A stretch of DNA of 64,000 nt from Lineus longissimus (Eukaryota > Nemertea > Pilidiophora > Heteronemertea > Lineidae): contig NC_088311.1 in NCBI RefSeq assembly GCF_910592395.1, positions 8,436,501-8,500,500 on the forward strand. Reading direction: 5' to 3'. Positions 37,901 to 50,448 of the stretch are shown piece after piece. The notes under the pieces are model-generated. The model saw nothing but the letters and a program-made list of their open reading frames with translations. It did not search any database and was not told where the DNA came from. Position numbers and translations under genes: made by a program. Numbering within the stretch: position 1 is the stretch's first letter; every line of letters starts with the position of its first letter.

Positions 37901-40900
37901 TTCTGAATATCTGATGGACAGTCATATTCTGGCTACGAATGATCTCGACTTAGTTCTTCTAGGCCACCGTACACGTGGTCCAGGATGCAGATTCCAGATG
38001 CCCAGAACTCCTCTCAGATGTGCTAGCGTTATTATCATTTGTCATCAGCGTTGGTACTCCATCGTTTCCTTCAGCCATCACCATCAACATGACTTATGCA
38101 ACATAACGTCTTTCTTACGACAACCATCTCAGACGCGCAGATGTGACCAACAGTTTTGATCACGTAGATATTCGGAAAGGAGAGCATAATTTCAATAAAT
38201 ATGTGACAAACTGTGCGTGGGCGATGACGTCCTTGTACGCCATTGGCAGCGAGTTTTCGAAATGTTTGCTTTCGCTGATTCGATGAGCTTGGTATATCGA
38301 GTAAGGCGAATCCTTTGAGTAATCTTGAGTTTATATCCAGTGTGGGAGTCGCATTCAGAGAAGAATGTATTCTGCTCCGCGCGGCTGTGTCGAAAATAAT
38401 CGAAGGATTGAAAGCTGTTCACTCTGTAAATTGTTGATTCCGCCTTAATAAGTTTAGACAGGTATTTAAGTGGGAGATCAGCTCCCAGTGTATTAGTAAC
38501 ACTATTTCCCCACCATATACGTCCTAGTCGCCCCTTGCCCTCCCGTGCAGAGAAATTTCGAGCCAATTTCGGAGCCGGAGCGCAGTCCGACCAAGCTAAA
38601 TATCATCAGGTTTGCTCGAAAGCGTAATGTAATGCATTAGTCTGCACGTGACAGCCTAAGTGAGACCTTGAGGGTCTTGACAGTGTTTAGAATATATTAA
38701 GCGAAATCATCAACCATGTCTTGTGATCAACATCGTCTAAGAAGCTGACGATTTAGCCAAGGGCAAATCACCGGTACTCCCACCTTTGAGTATTATTGGA
38801 TCAGATGCTTGGTACGTTAAATCAAATGTCAACATCGTTCAGTGCTTCCTAAGTCAATTCATTCGGTTGCAAACAGCCCCCCTCCCCATCCCAACCCACC
38901 TGCTTGGAGACGTGGATTGGTGCGGCATGTGGGTGATAAAAATGCCATTGGCCTGCGACGATCTTTGGGAGGTTGACACAAAAACAGTTCGGTTACTTGA
39001 GAATTAAGCCTTTTTTGTTCGAATCAAAGGACAAATCTTTTACATGAAGAGGTTTTTAACCAAGGAGATGGTCCTTGGTCCTTGATGATTCCTGCAGTTG
39101 AAGAATTGTTCATGTTCTGTGATACGAGGTTTTTGCCCTATCACCCAAGTCAACTATAAAATAAACCGAAGGATTTCTGGTTCCTCTTGTCATAATTTCT
39201 AATCTGAAATCAATATCTTTAAAACTCCTTCAATTATTCACAAATACACCAGTCCAGAGTAAACACCGTACCGTTCGCTATATCACATTTCACCAAGGTT
39301 AGATGCGAAAGACACCACATCTGCGTAACCGATACTGTGCAGTATTTGCTTTACTTTCCCAAGGTCAGGTTTCGCATCGCCTTTTGTTTTTTGCTGTTAA
39401 TGGTACCGCACCCAAGGGACAAAACACATCAACGCAGGCGATAAAGGCGATATTGGTTTTCGATGATCAGGCAATGTGTTTTTGCATTGCACATCAGCTG
39501 TTGGTTATACTGCTTTGCTTCGTAGTGTATCAATGCACTACAAATCTATGGCGCCTTTCTAACCTGAAGTACCTTTTGTTTTTATTTGCTTTTACTTATA
39601 AGCAGACATTGTTCAGGTTGCCATACATATTGGTATACCACTTCCTATGCAATCCTAGTACAACTCAATATGCAGTTTATCGGAAACATCCAGGCGACCA
39701 ATCTTCCTGAAGGGGATAGCAAACATAATGACAAGGGTGCGGACGTCATGAGTTGGCCTTGTTCTATACCAATAATCCATATGACAAGCACGAAGAATTG
39801 GGTACAAGTGACCATTAAATCCGATACTCCCGTTCTTACATGTACGTCAAAGGAGCGCTAGCCGTCTATTTCGGTTCCTCACGTGAAGTGATCGATCCCA
39901 ACGATGGAACAATCCTACAGCATTGACGCAGATTGGAGCTTCAGGTCTCGCAGAGAACAGACTTCACGATATAATAGATCACTCCTCCAACCTAGCTTCT
40001 AACAAGGCACTTACAGCGGAAAGGAAAGTACACGTTTTGCATTTGTCATTTCCCCTAAGTCTACCTTGAGGAAAGGCTTGTTCCCGGTTAACTGTAGACT
40101 TATCCAGGAAAATCGGGCAAAGTAGCCCTTTCATCAAACGTTATGATACCACTGCTCGGACAGTTATGCTCGTTCGGCGAAGTTGGCCATGTAAAAGGAA
40201 CTTGAAGGCTTAAACCCCAATTCCTGCAAGATAGCCAACTACAGGCCGTTCCCGAAATGTCTGAGTAACTTGAATATCCTCTTATCAGTCGCGATATGAA
40301 GCTAAAAATCTTAGGCTTTCTTGCGCATATCTCCAGCCCTCAACCCTGCGTAAAGCGAATATCGCACAACGACAAAGAGTTACGTTAATATATTACCGGG
40401 CGTTACCGCGTCAGTATCGTTCCATCTGGTCGACTGCTCAGAAAACAATTGGCAACTTTTCTCTCCGGCTGGTCTGATGAGCTTATATTACCCCAAAGAT
40501 AGTAACTCATGTAGCAAGTTATAAGCATGCTGCGAGGATTTTCGAATTTATATATACCCTGTCGTTATATGTAGGTCCCTAGAGAACCTTGATAGTACTT
40601 ACAGGGATACTTTTTTTGCCTTTTTTCGGTAGACTTACGTTATGAAATCCCCCGTGATCAATATTACTTATGAAATGCCCTCTAATGATAATTGCGATTT
40701 CCTGATATGGAAGTACCTGTATAAAACAAAAATAGATATCTCCAAAATCACAGCAAAATGTTAAAAGGATTCGATTGGAAGATTGGGCATCATCCGTTAT
40801 AAACTGAGGAAGAGGTTGAATAACAAACTACCATTCTTGCCGCTCTACGTCCATTTCAGTGACATATATATTGGTATCATGATTTAATGTAAGTTTATTA

Positions 40901-41213
40901 TTCCTATTCCCAGCAGAGACATTTGCCAGACGACGGCCTTCACAAGCCAGCTATAGACTCGCTGCTATCGTCTGGCTCAGTTCCGATTATCATATTTCAA
41001 AGCGAGAACATACGTTTGACTTGTCAAAGGAAATATTTGTTGAATGATACCTCTTCTTTGCCTTCGCCAGACATTCACTTCTGTTTTTATGAGAAAAGCA
41101 GTTGTGTTTCAGAGTTGTGACTCTTCCTTATACAACTGTTCGTGCAGGGACGTTTTCTCGGGGCCAAGTCTCCTTTCTGACGGTTTTGGGTCTCTATAGG
41201 ATGTAGACTCCCG
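34930..41213. other. Non-coding stretch with one CTT microsatellite
   Basis: Contains the longest open frame of the window, 170 codons at 36495-37007 on the minus strand. Its composition (many Cys, Arg and His in no pattern) and lack of splice context make it look like chance. A (CTT)n microsatellite lies at 37873-37892. A TCACGTGA box is at 39879-39886. Nothing else recognised. Confidence 0.45.
37873..37892. repeat. CTT microsatellite
   Basis: About six to seven tandem CTT units in a longer polypyrimidine tract. Confidence 0.9.
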
Positions 41214-41259
41214 GGACAGTCCATAGGGTGAGGGCCGATGCCGGTTCACTGCGTCCGGA
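41214..41259. repeat. Diverged repeat, copy 1 (family C)
   Basis: TAGACTCCC, a GG-CAG-CCAT block, GGGTGAGG, then CACTGCGTCCGGA. The same order occurs at 56738-56819 with about 30 extra bases in the middle. Probably remnants of one interspersed element. Confidence 0.5.
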
Positions 41260-43679
41260 CAGTAGCGAGGATGGTTTGCTGGTGTATGATGACAACGCAT
41301 TTCTGAGGTGAAAATACTGTGATATGGGGAACATCCAAGGACAGTGAAACTCCATGCGGACTCGCAGTGCGACAGCTTTCGTACGACCGATGACACTGAC
41401 GTATAAGAAATAAAACTCGTCAGCAGAGGTACGCATGTAGTAAGATCGGTACTTGTTTTCATGAAGAATAAATCTTCTGATACAACTATATTGGAAGATG
41501 TAAGATGATGTAAAAGCTTACATTGTTTTTAACGGTAATCCCACTTAAAAATTGCACGTTGACCGTTTACAATTCTCTCTACTCATTTCCCATGTCATTC
41601 TTGCTCTCAGCTGCCGGCTACCACTTAAACACTGGAGAATATCCTTCAATCGATACAACTGACAGCCCCGCGCATACATCGCAATGGCTGAGCGTGGCAG
41701 AAGAACATTTGTTCGGCACCATTATCGGATGTCTCCTGGTGGTATAGAAAAACGAACAAGCAGTTGAGATACACATGTGTGGTTATACTAAGGTGGAGAT
41801 TTTTTAGATTAAGGAATTGATGGAACAAGATTAAACTTTATCTTGAATCTACATATATTATCAACTTTAAAAGGAAGAAATAAGGCATGGTACATGTATT
41901 TGACTATGTTTGTGAAAGTATGATGTGAGGGTATGGTGATGTTTTAGGACACCTCTCAAAGGGGACTAAGCGTTACTTTACATGTACCTCGAGAGCGTTA
42001 CTCAACCTCACGATTTGTGCCCTCAATAGGACATTTCAGCCCCGTTTGAAGTTGGATTTCGATTAAACATTTTGCGAAATGCCATATCTACATTATATTC
42101 TTCTTTAAGAACCATAAGTTAACTTCGAATTATCGGCTTGAGCACACATAATGTTTTTTATACCTTTCGTATAGCAAACATCATTACGTGGTGAAAATCT
42201 TGCTCTGCTATTCAGGTATACAAAAACATCTTACCGGGGAAGATACTCCGACATGCTACTGATTGAGGCGGACATACCTCGTCTGCATGCTTTTGTCATT
42301 ATGCATGGTACACGACAGAATTCTTCGACGACTTTTGCGTCGTTGTGCCGAATACTCCTATTTCCTAAAGAAAAAACAACACCGCAAACCGGTCTCAAGA
42401 TATTTCCCTGCTTCCGACTGGCATCACAATTACTGGAAAAACGGCTGAAAGTGGAAACAAATTAGTTCAGTCATAGTGTGTAGATCTACATTTGGCTGCC
42501 AGGCCGAAAATCCGATTTTTTAAAACCTTTAGAAGATCCCTTTACATGCATATTAGTTTACCGCAAGGGCAGGCAGCGCAAGTTGTATGTGAAAAACTAA
42601 TGGAATGTATAGTGTGGTCTCTCTTGGCATTCTTTTGTGACGTACTTGGTGGCCGGGTGCAGCCCGAACCCTCTCCAACGGAAACATTCAAAAACGTAGG
42701 CAAGGTCATGGTCAGAATACTAGTAAGACTTTTGGTACACAATGTACACATTCTGCATTTGCGCCCTCTCTACGCCCGTTGTGTCGCCTTAGCGGAAACA
42801 CGCCGCACCAGAAATGCTTTCGAGTGTCGCATCATTTCGTTGCAAATTGAGTGGCAGAAGTTCAATATCAAACTGGTATGTTTAGTTTGCGGCAGCCCTA
42901 AACAAGTGCAATGCAAAGAAATGCTGTATTGACACAGAATCTGAAACTATCATTTTGTAACAGAATATTTGTCATCGACGAAGATAACCTCTGCAGAGCT
43001 TGTCCAATAAATGATAAGAAACTGAGATTAGTGTTTATTTCGATAATATTGGCTTAGTTTGTTGTTTTCTACTGAATGATATCGATTTCCACTTCATCTT
43101 ATTGCACCGAGTGTTGGTTATGACTGGTCCCAATGATCCTTTCGTTGGAAAACAAAAACACGCATCAGATTTTGTCGTGTGTGTTCGTGTGCTGGCAAGA
43201 ATAAATTAGTTCTAGACCTAAGATAAACTAGCCCTCAGCCATAAAAGTTACATTAGATTCATCGACTTGAGACATGAAATCTACGCCGAAAATCTGCTCA
43301 TGCACGTAGAATTGGCTCCAGACTTGAATGTGAATTAGCTTACATAACATTCAAACCTGAAGTGAAATTGAGTCTGTACCTTCAAATCGCATTCGCCAAT
43401 TCGTATTCCACTGAGATTCCAACTACAACATGCTTCAACCTGATTTACCATTTGGCGTTGCCATATTGCCACTTCCTGCACTGGGTTTTTTTTGCCGGAA
43501 GAATTTCAACTAATCCCCCATAAAACCTGACGGCCATTAGCACGAATGGCATTTCGCTTTTTTCCCGCTGCCGTCTTCTAACCGTTTTTCCATTGCTGTA
43601 TATTCTGAATGGAGCTCTCTGGTTAATGTTCTCATGATGGCACTATTTTGAAGTAGCCTGGCGAATTTCAAAATGCAAG
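41260..43679. other. Non-coding stretch, nothing recognised
   Basis: A 146-codon frame at 42492-42932 (+) is of unremarkable composition and has no supporting splice or promoter signals; treated as chance. Confidence 0.4.
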
Positions 43680-43849
43680 TCACGTGATCTTGAAGGATGC
43701 ACTTTTTCAAGCTGCGACCATTTTACCGAGAAATTCTCGCGCCAGTGACCATCAAAGATTGATTAAAATCTGATCCCATTCAATTCAGTTGATTAAAATA
43801 TCTACCTCCCGGTAACGTCTGCAAATCGTCAACGTGAGCTCTCACGTGA
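43680..43849. promoter_or_regulatory. Candidate enhancer cluster
   Basis: TCACGTGA boxes at 43680-43687 and 43842-43849 flank a TCF/LEF-like ATCAAAG (43751-43757) and two identical TTGATTAAAAT words (43759-43769 and 43789-43799) that are 30 bp apart, close to three helical turns. The arrangement suggests a regulatory module; the factors are inferred from core motifs only. Confidence 0.3.
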
Positions 43850-44634
43850 CGCACAAACAGGATTACTGCCGACCTCGATCCAAGTTCACCTCAGTATCTT
43901 AAACATGTAGAGACGAATACACTTTACAGTGTGTCGACGGCGAGGTTACAAAAACATGCATGGTTCTTTCGTCCACATGATGTAATTTACGCAGGTATCT
44001 CCGGTGTGCGTTGAATGCGATGATTTAGATAAACCACCGAAGAAGTGATGAAACTTTTTCCCCTTTTTCCTGCTCGGAATGCGTTGCGGCATTCCGGTGC
44101 TATACATCACTGAAGCGTCTCGGGTATACATGGCGACGGACATCGCCGGTGATAGATGTAATTAAAGATGATCGAGTCGATTGTCCTCAAAGCAGATGTT
44201 TAACTGTAAGCTTTACCTTTTTCGCTCAAATGAAACAAAATACGTCTGATTTGCTAAAAACCCACTAAGTGCTTACCACTTGTTACGTTTCACCCAAGAA
44301 AATTGCAAGCTACTTCCGATTCAGCAAGGGCAGAGAAGACTGGCTAATTACCTGCGAATCCAACTGAAATGATACAAAATCAAAATCGCAAAAGAGCTTT
44401 TAGAGACACACCACAAGAAACTTTCGCTTTTATGATCCATAATTCCAATTAGATATCATTTGCACTCGTTTGCCCTTATCACGTTTCAGCAAACCACGTC
44501 CCGGTATACAGGATGGACGTAACATCAAAGCTTCCATGATACATGATATTTAACGTAATTTTGTCCTTTCGTTCGGTCGCCTGCACTTGGAGTTTGTTAC
44601 AATACTAGGCCATTAGGTGATTATTCTTATAGTT

Positions 44635-44646
44635 AACCAATTGGTT
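44635..44646. repeat. Perfect 12-bp palindrome
   Basis: AACCAATTGGTT, with a CCAAT core on each strand. Could bind a dimeric factor; also expected occasionally by chance. Confidence 0.6.
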
Positions 44647-44979
44647 CATTAATGGAAGTTGACATCGCTAGTTAACCTGACAGTCCGCCGCTGTTGGTTT
44701 CCAATATCAATACCAGATTACGTATAATGCTGTATCATGATTTTCTCCACTCATTGCGGAATACCATAATTGGGGTTAATTGATGTACTGATATGTAAAA
44801 GCATTGTTATTGTGCCGGTAGAGAGCAATTTTGGGCAATGAAAACAATAACTGTTGGGTACGTCTCTCAAAATATTAGATGGGTGAGGTCGATTGTCGAC
44901 CCCAAAACACGACCAATATTTTGAATGTGATTCACCCAGGAATCAATGAAACATCGCTGAAAAACAAGATTAAATTGAC

Positions 44980-45445
44980 TTAGTCCTTTGAATCAGCGCC
45001 ATGACTGACAGAATTTGTAACAAAATTCGGTTGCGCATGCGCACACCGGATTTCTGCTAAGGTACTCAACTTAATGAAGTTGTAATAAAACCATGAATTT
45101 AAAGATCCGTATTTAGTGGCTTGCATAAAATCCTCCCAGGAGTATTCCGCCACAGTTAACTTTGACTTGACCTTGACTTTCACTGATGATTCATGACCTT
45201 CACCTTCCCGTTGATAATGGCCGTTAATGTCTAAATCGGTGACAATGCTGTTAACTATCTCCTCAGACAGGATAAGCTGATTCAGCACACTAGTTTCCGA
45301 GGCATTTGTCACCTTTTGCATCCGTCTTCGAGGTGGTGCATGCTTCCTCACATCAATTATAGCAGAGCTGCATCGTAATGGGGCAGTGATAAAAAATGAA
45401 ATTGCTATGAAGGAATCTTTCAACTGAATTAATGGACCGAAGACG
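44980..45445 (-). CDS. Candidate minus-strand terminal exon
   Basis: Read on the minus strand, a long pyrimidine tract ending TTCACCTCCGCAG is a very good acceptor. The frame then runs for about 154 codons to a stop. After a hydrophobic start the middle part is hydrophilic and natural looking, with KHAPPRRRMQK, LILSEEIVNSIVTDLDING and SSVKVKVKSKLTVAEYSWEDF. A second acceptor-like tract lies about 80 bases further in. No family is recognised and no minus-strand AATAAA was seen close downstream. A frame of this length is expected about once or twice by chance in 64 kb, so only the acceptor and composition speak for it. Confidence 0.2.
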
Positions 45446-45719
45446 CTGCGGAGGTGAAAGAAAAACAACATCAGTGGGCCCATTTTAAGACTCCACCCTG
45501 ATGCTCGCTGGTGATATTTTACTCAGTGCTGGCCTTTTCAGGTGGTAAGTTAGTTGGTATGCTCTTCTTCATGGTCCAAACATAGACGACCCAAGGACGG
45601 GGATGAAAGGGGATGCGACGCAAATGGCAATTCATTATTCATTTCGGAAAGCATTTGAACTGGAGGGGATTTCAAATTTCAATCAAAGATTTTTCTCAAA
45701 AAGAGGGTTATTCACAGAT

Positions 45720-45752
45720 CCCCTCCCCTCCCCGCCCCTCCCCTCTACTCGC
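45720..45752. repeat. C/T-rich mirror-like tract
   Basis: A tract of CCCCTCCCCTCCCCGCCCCT units, strand-asymmetric, able in principle to form triplex or, on the other strand, G-quadruplex structures. Confidence 0.8.
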
Positions 45753-47275
45753 CTGGTTTCCCATTTAGTCAATCGTCATTAGACGTGACCTGATGATAAC
45801 AAACTGTACACTCCGGCTATGCATTCAGTGGAGTTTACTCCTTTCGACATTCCCTTCGTTCTAGGATTATCAACAATAACAATGAACGCATTAAAATCTT
45901 ATGCGAGCCCAGAGAATTCAACCTTCTCCACATGTGAGATCCGAGCAAGCCATGACCACGCAATGTTCTGCATCAAGTGAATTAAAAATCTTAATATCTG
46001 CATGGCGGGCACATTTCTCCATCCTCTCGAGGATTACCGCGGGATTTGAGTGGAGGGAGAAATTTGCATTATGGACTGCAGCGTAATGAAATAATGTGTT
46101 CTGCTCCAAACTTTGTTATCGCTAGCTCGTTAGTCTCAGTCATCGGGCAAAATGAATTACCATCGGCTTTCTGCCCTGATGAAATGTCATGGGGACATTC
46201 ATCTATCCAGCTTTTTGGCGTGTATGGGATAGCGTGTTGATGGCCCAATATCAATTTTGCATACTGGGATTGGTTCATCTGCGTATACAAGTCTATCAAT
46301 GTTTAATGTTTCTCCACGGATCTTGAGCACTTTAGATCTAGTGCTACATGAATATATCCCTGGTTTCTAATCAATTGGCTAACATCGGTTTTGGCTCATC
46401 TTGCCCTAATAAGTCTAATCAGCTCCATCTCAATAGCAGGCAGTCCGGGCAGAGATCGTTTAAGGGACTAGGGACTTATATTAGGCCTTAACAGTTTTAC
46501 CTCAAAATGAACGCAACCTCAGTGACATCCACACCAGCTTCATCGGCACTATCAGCCAAATGAAAAGTCTTTCTAAGCACAGAGGTTTTGCCTTTCTGAA
46601 ACTGCCCTTTGCCACAAATCCAAGATGGCCACCAAAATCCAAAATGGTCGCCAAATCTCCTCAATTTTCTTTTCGAAAGGTAGATTCGTCCTTATTTTCT
46701 CATTCCTTTTGCTGCATCGTTTATGTTAATAGGACATGTTTTCTGATAGCATTTTGCTTCTATCCTTAGACCAACGAGCTCTGTGCAAGTACCTCAGATC
46801 CAAAGACGTTTTGAAGAAACTGTTTCGGACAGCGTATAGCTGACTCTGACAGCTCCCCTTAGTCAACATCCAGCGATTGAACACATTAGAAAAATCGATT
46901 GCGCTATATCGAGGGCAAATACGAAAATACAATCCGCAATAGAGACTTTCCACATCATGGGGATTTAGTCTTAATAGCCAGTGAACCATGTTTAATGGAG
47001 TAGCCGCCATTTTCTTTCGGTGTCTGATGCAAAATGCAATGCCAACTCCGATCGTTAAAGCTCTTGAGGCGCGGTTTATAGAAGTACATGCATAAAGCAT
47101 GTGCAATCATCGTTTTCGACTGGAGCAAATGTGGTACCAAAGATTGTTTGGCACCAATGTATTGGCTGTTTCTGAGTTGCTTCAAATAGCTGCTTCCCAG
47201 ACGTATTACGCAGATGATCTTGACTAACTTTAACACAAACCGGGTTTTTTTTCATGTTTTCAATGCATCGTTTCA
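45753..47275. other. Non-coding stretch with YY1-like words
   Basis: A 19-bp tandem pair (AAATCCAAGATGGCCACCA then AAATCCAAAATGGTCGCCA, about 46616-46653) contains YY1-like AAnATGG cores. Another GCCGCCATTTT lies near 47003. No gene recognised. Confidence 0.4.
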
Positions 47276-47331
47276 GTCGATGGCTAGATCACGTGATGAA
47301 TCCGAATCGTCACATGATCTAGCCGATCGAC
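47276..47331. repeat. 56-bp hairpin with MiT/USF boxes in both arms
   Basis: Arms at 47276-47296 and 47310-47331 (about 21 bp, one mismatch and one indel) surround a 13-nt loop. Each arm carries a bHLH-type box, TCACGTGA on the left and TCACATGA on the right, inside GCTAGATCA. It could be a regulatory palindrome or a tiny hairpin element. Confidence 0.75.
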
Positions 47332-48483
47332 TACGCAATACTTTGACGTCAATTACGAGGTTGTGCACGCTTCATCTACTTCAATGAAAGTCCCACGTGA
47401 AAAACTACTCTTAAATAGCATGGCTGTATTCCTTAATGAAATTCATTTAGCTCAATCTAAACTCAATCATAAAATACCGCCAACTGATGGTCATGGCTAA
47501 TGGCTCGACCCGTGAGCCCAGTCTTACTGATTTTCTCTCTGTAGTTCATAATCCATGTTTTTTCAAGCATTTCGTTTTTTAACGATTACGTAATGCACAC
47601 ATGGATAGACATCCTGAGGGATGGTTGTGTTTTTCAAAATTCCGTTATTTTTAAGACAGGTCATAGCAACGACCAGGTCACATGCACACGAGTTGGCTCG
47701 GCGGACTTGTTGTTATACAAGGTGACATCAGGCAAGTATAACATCAGGTTATATGTAGTGGGGTACAGAAGGAAGCAACGAGCATGTCACAATATGTCCT
47801 GTATCGTGTATATTTTCGCCGTTGGACGGCTAAAGTGCTGGCGCGTCCAAAAAAAATCTTGCGAGGATTCACTCCGTAACTTTTATGATGATAAAGAGAA
47901 TGTTGAGGAGGTAGTCCTGCAATTAGTTGTTTGATGGCATGACTACAAACCCCCTAGAAACGACTTTGAAAGACAAAAAAGTGATCAATTTTTTGTTTAT
48001 TCATGAGTGAAGATAATACAGAGAAATAGGGTTTGTAACATTTTATCTTCGCTTATTACTAATTAAGCACGAGATTTCTAGGTTCATCTTTGCTCATTCC
48101 TAATTAAGAGTATGAGACTTCGAGGCTGTCTTGTCGAATGGATGGATGGAGAAACTGGACGATTTCTTGAGATGCTTTAAGGAAAGAAAAAATGTTTAAG
48201 GTATTGACCATACATACTGTAGGTAAAAAAATTTGGTTAGAAGTTGAAATCCTACAGCAATTAATAAAACGTCTTCAAAATAATGCTTATTCAAAACCTG
48301 GGTGATGACTCCCAATCTTGAAATAGGCATTAACTTTTCTACTAGATTTTGGATTTTAAGCCAAAATGGTTGACCATTAAAGTTAGATAAAGAAACAAAA
48401 TACAACGAAACTGAAAGTTGATAGTAGCGAATACAGGTCTTGCATTCAAGTCCGACGTACAAAGGATCAATACTTAAGGGAGA
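47332..48483. other. Non-coding stretch, nothing recognised
   Basis: A 113-codon frame at 47593-47934 (+) has a plausible but unrecognised composition and no clear splice sites. I do not call it. Confidence 0.4.
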
Positions 48484-48600
48484 ATGGGGTAATTGTACCA
48501 CCGGTTTAATCGTAGCCCCTGCCTATGATATTGATTGATATCCCTATGCATCAAACTATGCAGGGGCTACAAATAAACCGGGGCTACAAAATACCCCATT
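48484..48600. mobile_element. Hairpin element (MITE-like), 117 bp
   Basis: The outer arms AATGGGGTA / TACCCCATT and the inner arms CCGGTTTAATCGTAGCCCCTGC / GCAGGGGCTACAAATAAACCGG make an imperfect inverted repeat over the entire length. The right arm contains the GGGGCTACAAA word twice. No coding capacity. It ends 140 bp before the minisatellite. Superfamily not assignable. Confidence 0.7.
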
Positions 48601-48740
48601 TTATCTTATAAGATTTAAATCCTCGCTGAGAATTCCCTGGAGTGTGATGGATGTACCAGTAACTCTCCAAACACTGGTCAAGGCAAAAGAAGAAAGAAGA
48701 ACCCATTGACATTATTAAGGTGAATGATTAAAGAATGACT

Positions 48741-49695
48741 TACTGGCAGATCAATGTGCATAGTTGTAGAAATCAGAAGCCAGTGACAAATCAAGGTGCA
48801 TGGCTATAGAAACCAACAACTGTTGACAGATCAAGTTCCATGGCTATAGAAACAAACAACTGTTGACAGATCAAGTTCCATGGCTATAGAAACCAAGAAC
48901 TGTTGACAGATCAAGGTGCATGGCTATAGAAACAAACAACTGTTGACAGATCAAGTTCCATGGCTATAGAAACAAACAACTGTTGACAGATCAAGTTCCA
49001 TGGCTATAGAAACCAAGAACTGCTGACAGATCAAGTTCCATGGCAATAGAAACCAAGAACTGTTGACAGATCAAGGTGCATGGCTATAGAAACCAAGAAC
49101 TGTTTACAGATCAAGTTCCATGGCAATAGAAACCAAGAACTGTTGACAGATCAAGGTGCATGGCTATAGAAACCAAGAACTGTTGACATATCAAGTTCCA
49201 TGGCTATAGAAACCAAGAACTGTTGACAGATCAAGGTGCATGGCTATAGAAACCAAGAACTGTTGACATATCAAGTTCCATGGCTATAGAAACCAAGAAC
49301 TGTTGACAGATCAAGGTGCATGGCTAAAGAAACCAAGAACATTTTGACAGATCAAGGTGCATGGCTAAAGAAACCAAGAACTGTTGACAAATCAAGTTCC
49401 ATGGCTATAGAAACCAAGAACTGTTGACAGATCAAGGTGCATGGCTATAGAAACCAAGAACTGTTGACATATCAAGTTCCATGGCTATAGAAACCAAGAA
49501 CTGTTGACAGATCAAGGTGCATGGCTATAGAAACCAAGAACTGTTGACATATCAAGTTCCATGGCTATAGAAACCAAGAACTGTTGACAGATCAAGGTGC
49601 ATGGCTTAAGAAACCAAGAACATTTTGACAGATCAAGTTCAATGGCTATAGAAATCAAGAACGTATCGACAGATCGAGGTGCATGGTTACTGACG
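48741..49695. repeat. 40-bp minisatellite, about 24 copies
   Basis: Tandem units of 40 bp (two of 41 bp) with core GACAGATCAAG and TGGCTATAGAAACCAAGAAC. Two main unit types, ending GGTGCA or GTTCCA, alternate from about 49061 onward, giving an 80-bp dimer. A longer period of seven units (about 281 bp) is also visible: the CTWAAG variant followed by an ATTTTG insertion recurs at 49301-49360 and 49582-49640. Edge copies are the most degenerate. A TGTTGA stop in the repeat and the non-multiple-of-three length rule out a simple coding repeat. Confidence 0.98.
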
Positions 49696-49944
49696 GTAGT
49701 ACCAAAAGGAGCATGTATTTACATGTTATCATAAAACGAACGAAATGTCTTATACAAGTGCTCAAGGCTTTCATGATAAATACCACAGTCGACCCCTTTC
49801 CAATCTCTCAATAAGCCCCCACTGGAGCAACCTTTATGTCAAAATTATCCCTTCTCTTTGAGAATATCAAGCCATGAATAAGCGCCATCATCTCGCAATC
49901 ACCCAAATAGACTGTTGGCTTGGATTCATTCATCTCGTTGAAGG

Positions 49945-50074
49945 TCAGGGGTCGGAAGAGCAGACGAGTTCCAATGGTTTATACTAGGTGTTATAAAATA
50001 CATTTTTCATTTCTAATAAATCCCGACTTCCATTAATTTATTTCGTTAATGGCCATGAGTCGGAAGAGCAAGTA
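49945..50074. repeat. Short direct repeat pair
   Basis: GGTCAGGGGTCGGAAGAGCA near 49945 recurs as GGCCATGAGTCGGAAGAGCA about 105 bp further on. It belongs to the same duplicated neighbourhood as the next two entries. Confidence 0.6.
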
Positions 50075-50206
50075 TTGTGAGTTTCATGTGCGCAACCACC
50101 TTTTCAGAATTCTGTATTTTTCCTTACAACAAGAGGAATATTAGAAATCAAAAGTGTCAACCCATTCTGAAACACCTAGTACATGTACCTCTCTCGCCCA
50201 CTCATT

Positions 50207-50328
50207 CTTACTGGAGTGGTAATTCCGTCGGAATCGAGAAGATTTAATCTTATTGTCGTCACTCTATACTCTCATAATCATGATAATTGTGATGTCGAGG
50301 AAAATGGGCATGAAATCATCTCCACGCC
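50207..50328. repeat. Duplicated segment, copy 1
   Basis: Shares TAATTCCGTCGG, GATTTAATCT-ATTGT, ACTCTCATAATCA and a following AAAATG-CAT-ATC-TCTC order with 50449-50580. A diverged tandem duplication of about 245-bp period. Confidence 0.75.
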
Positions 50329-50448
50329 GGAATTAAACGTGTGACATTCAAATGAAGGCATAATGTGACGTTTACGAGAGTTGAGTGAACAACATATCTA
50401 TGCAGGGAAATGAAAACCCAGTAAAAGAAATCGTTGCTCCGTGTCTTC

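Noticed and set aside
42492-42932. 146-codon + strand frame
   Set aside because: Composition is unremarkable and there are no supporting signals at its ends.
44865-44940. Inverted repeat around TCAAAATATT and GGTGA words
   Set aside because: The matching blocks occur in an order that cannot form one stem; only a 6-bp GGTCGA/TCGACC hairpin remains.
47904-47920. let-7-like word GAGGTAGT
   Set aside because: Only the seed region matches and no hairpin precursor is present.
48741-49695. Minisatellite as a CRISPR array or coding repeat
   Set aside because: Units are contiguous with no unique spacers, the host is eukaryotic, and the unit contains an in-frame TGA and is 40 bp long.
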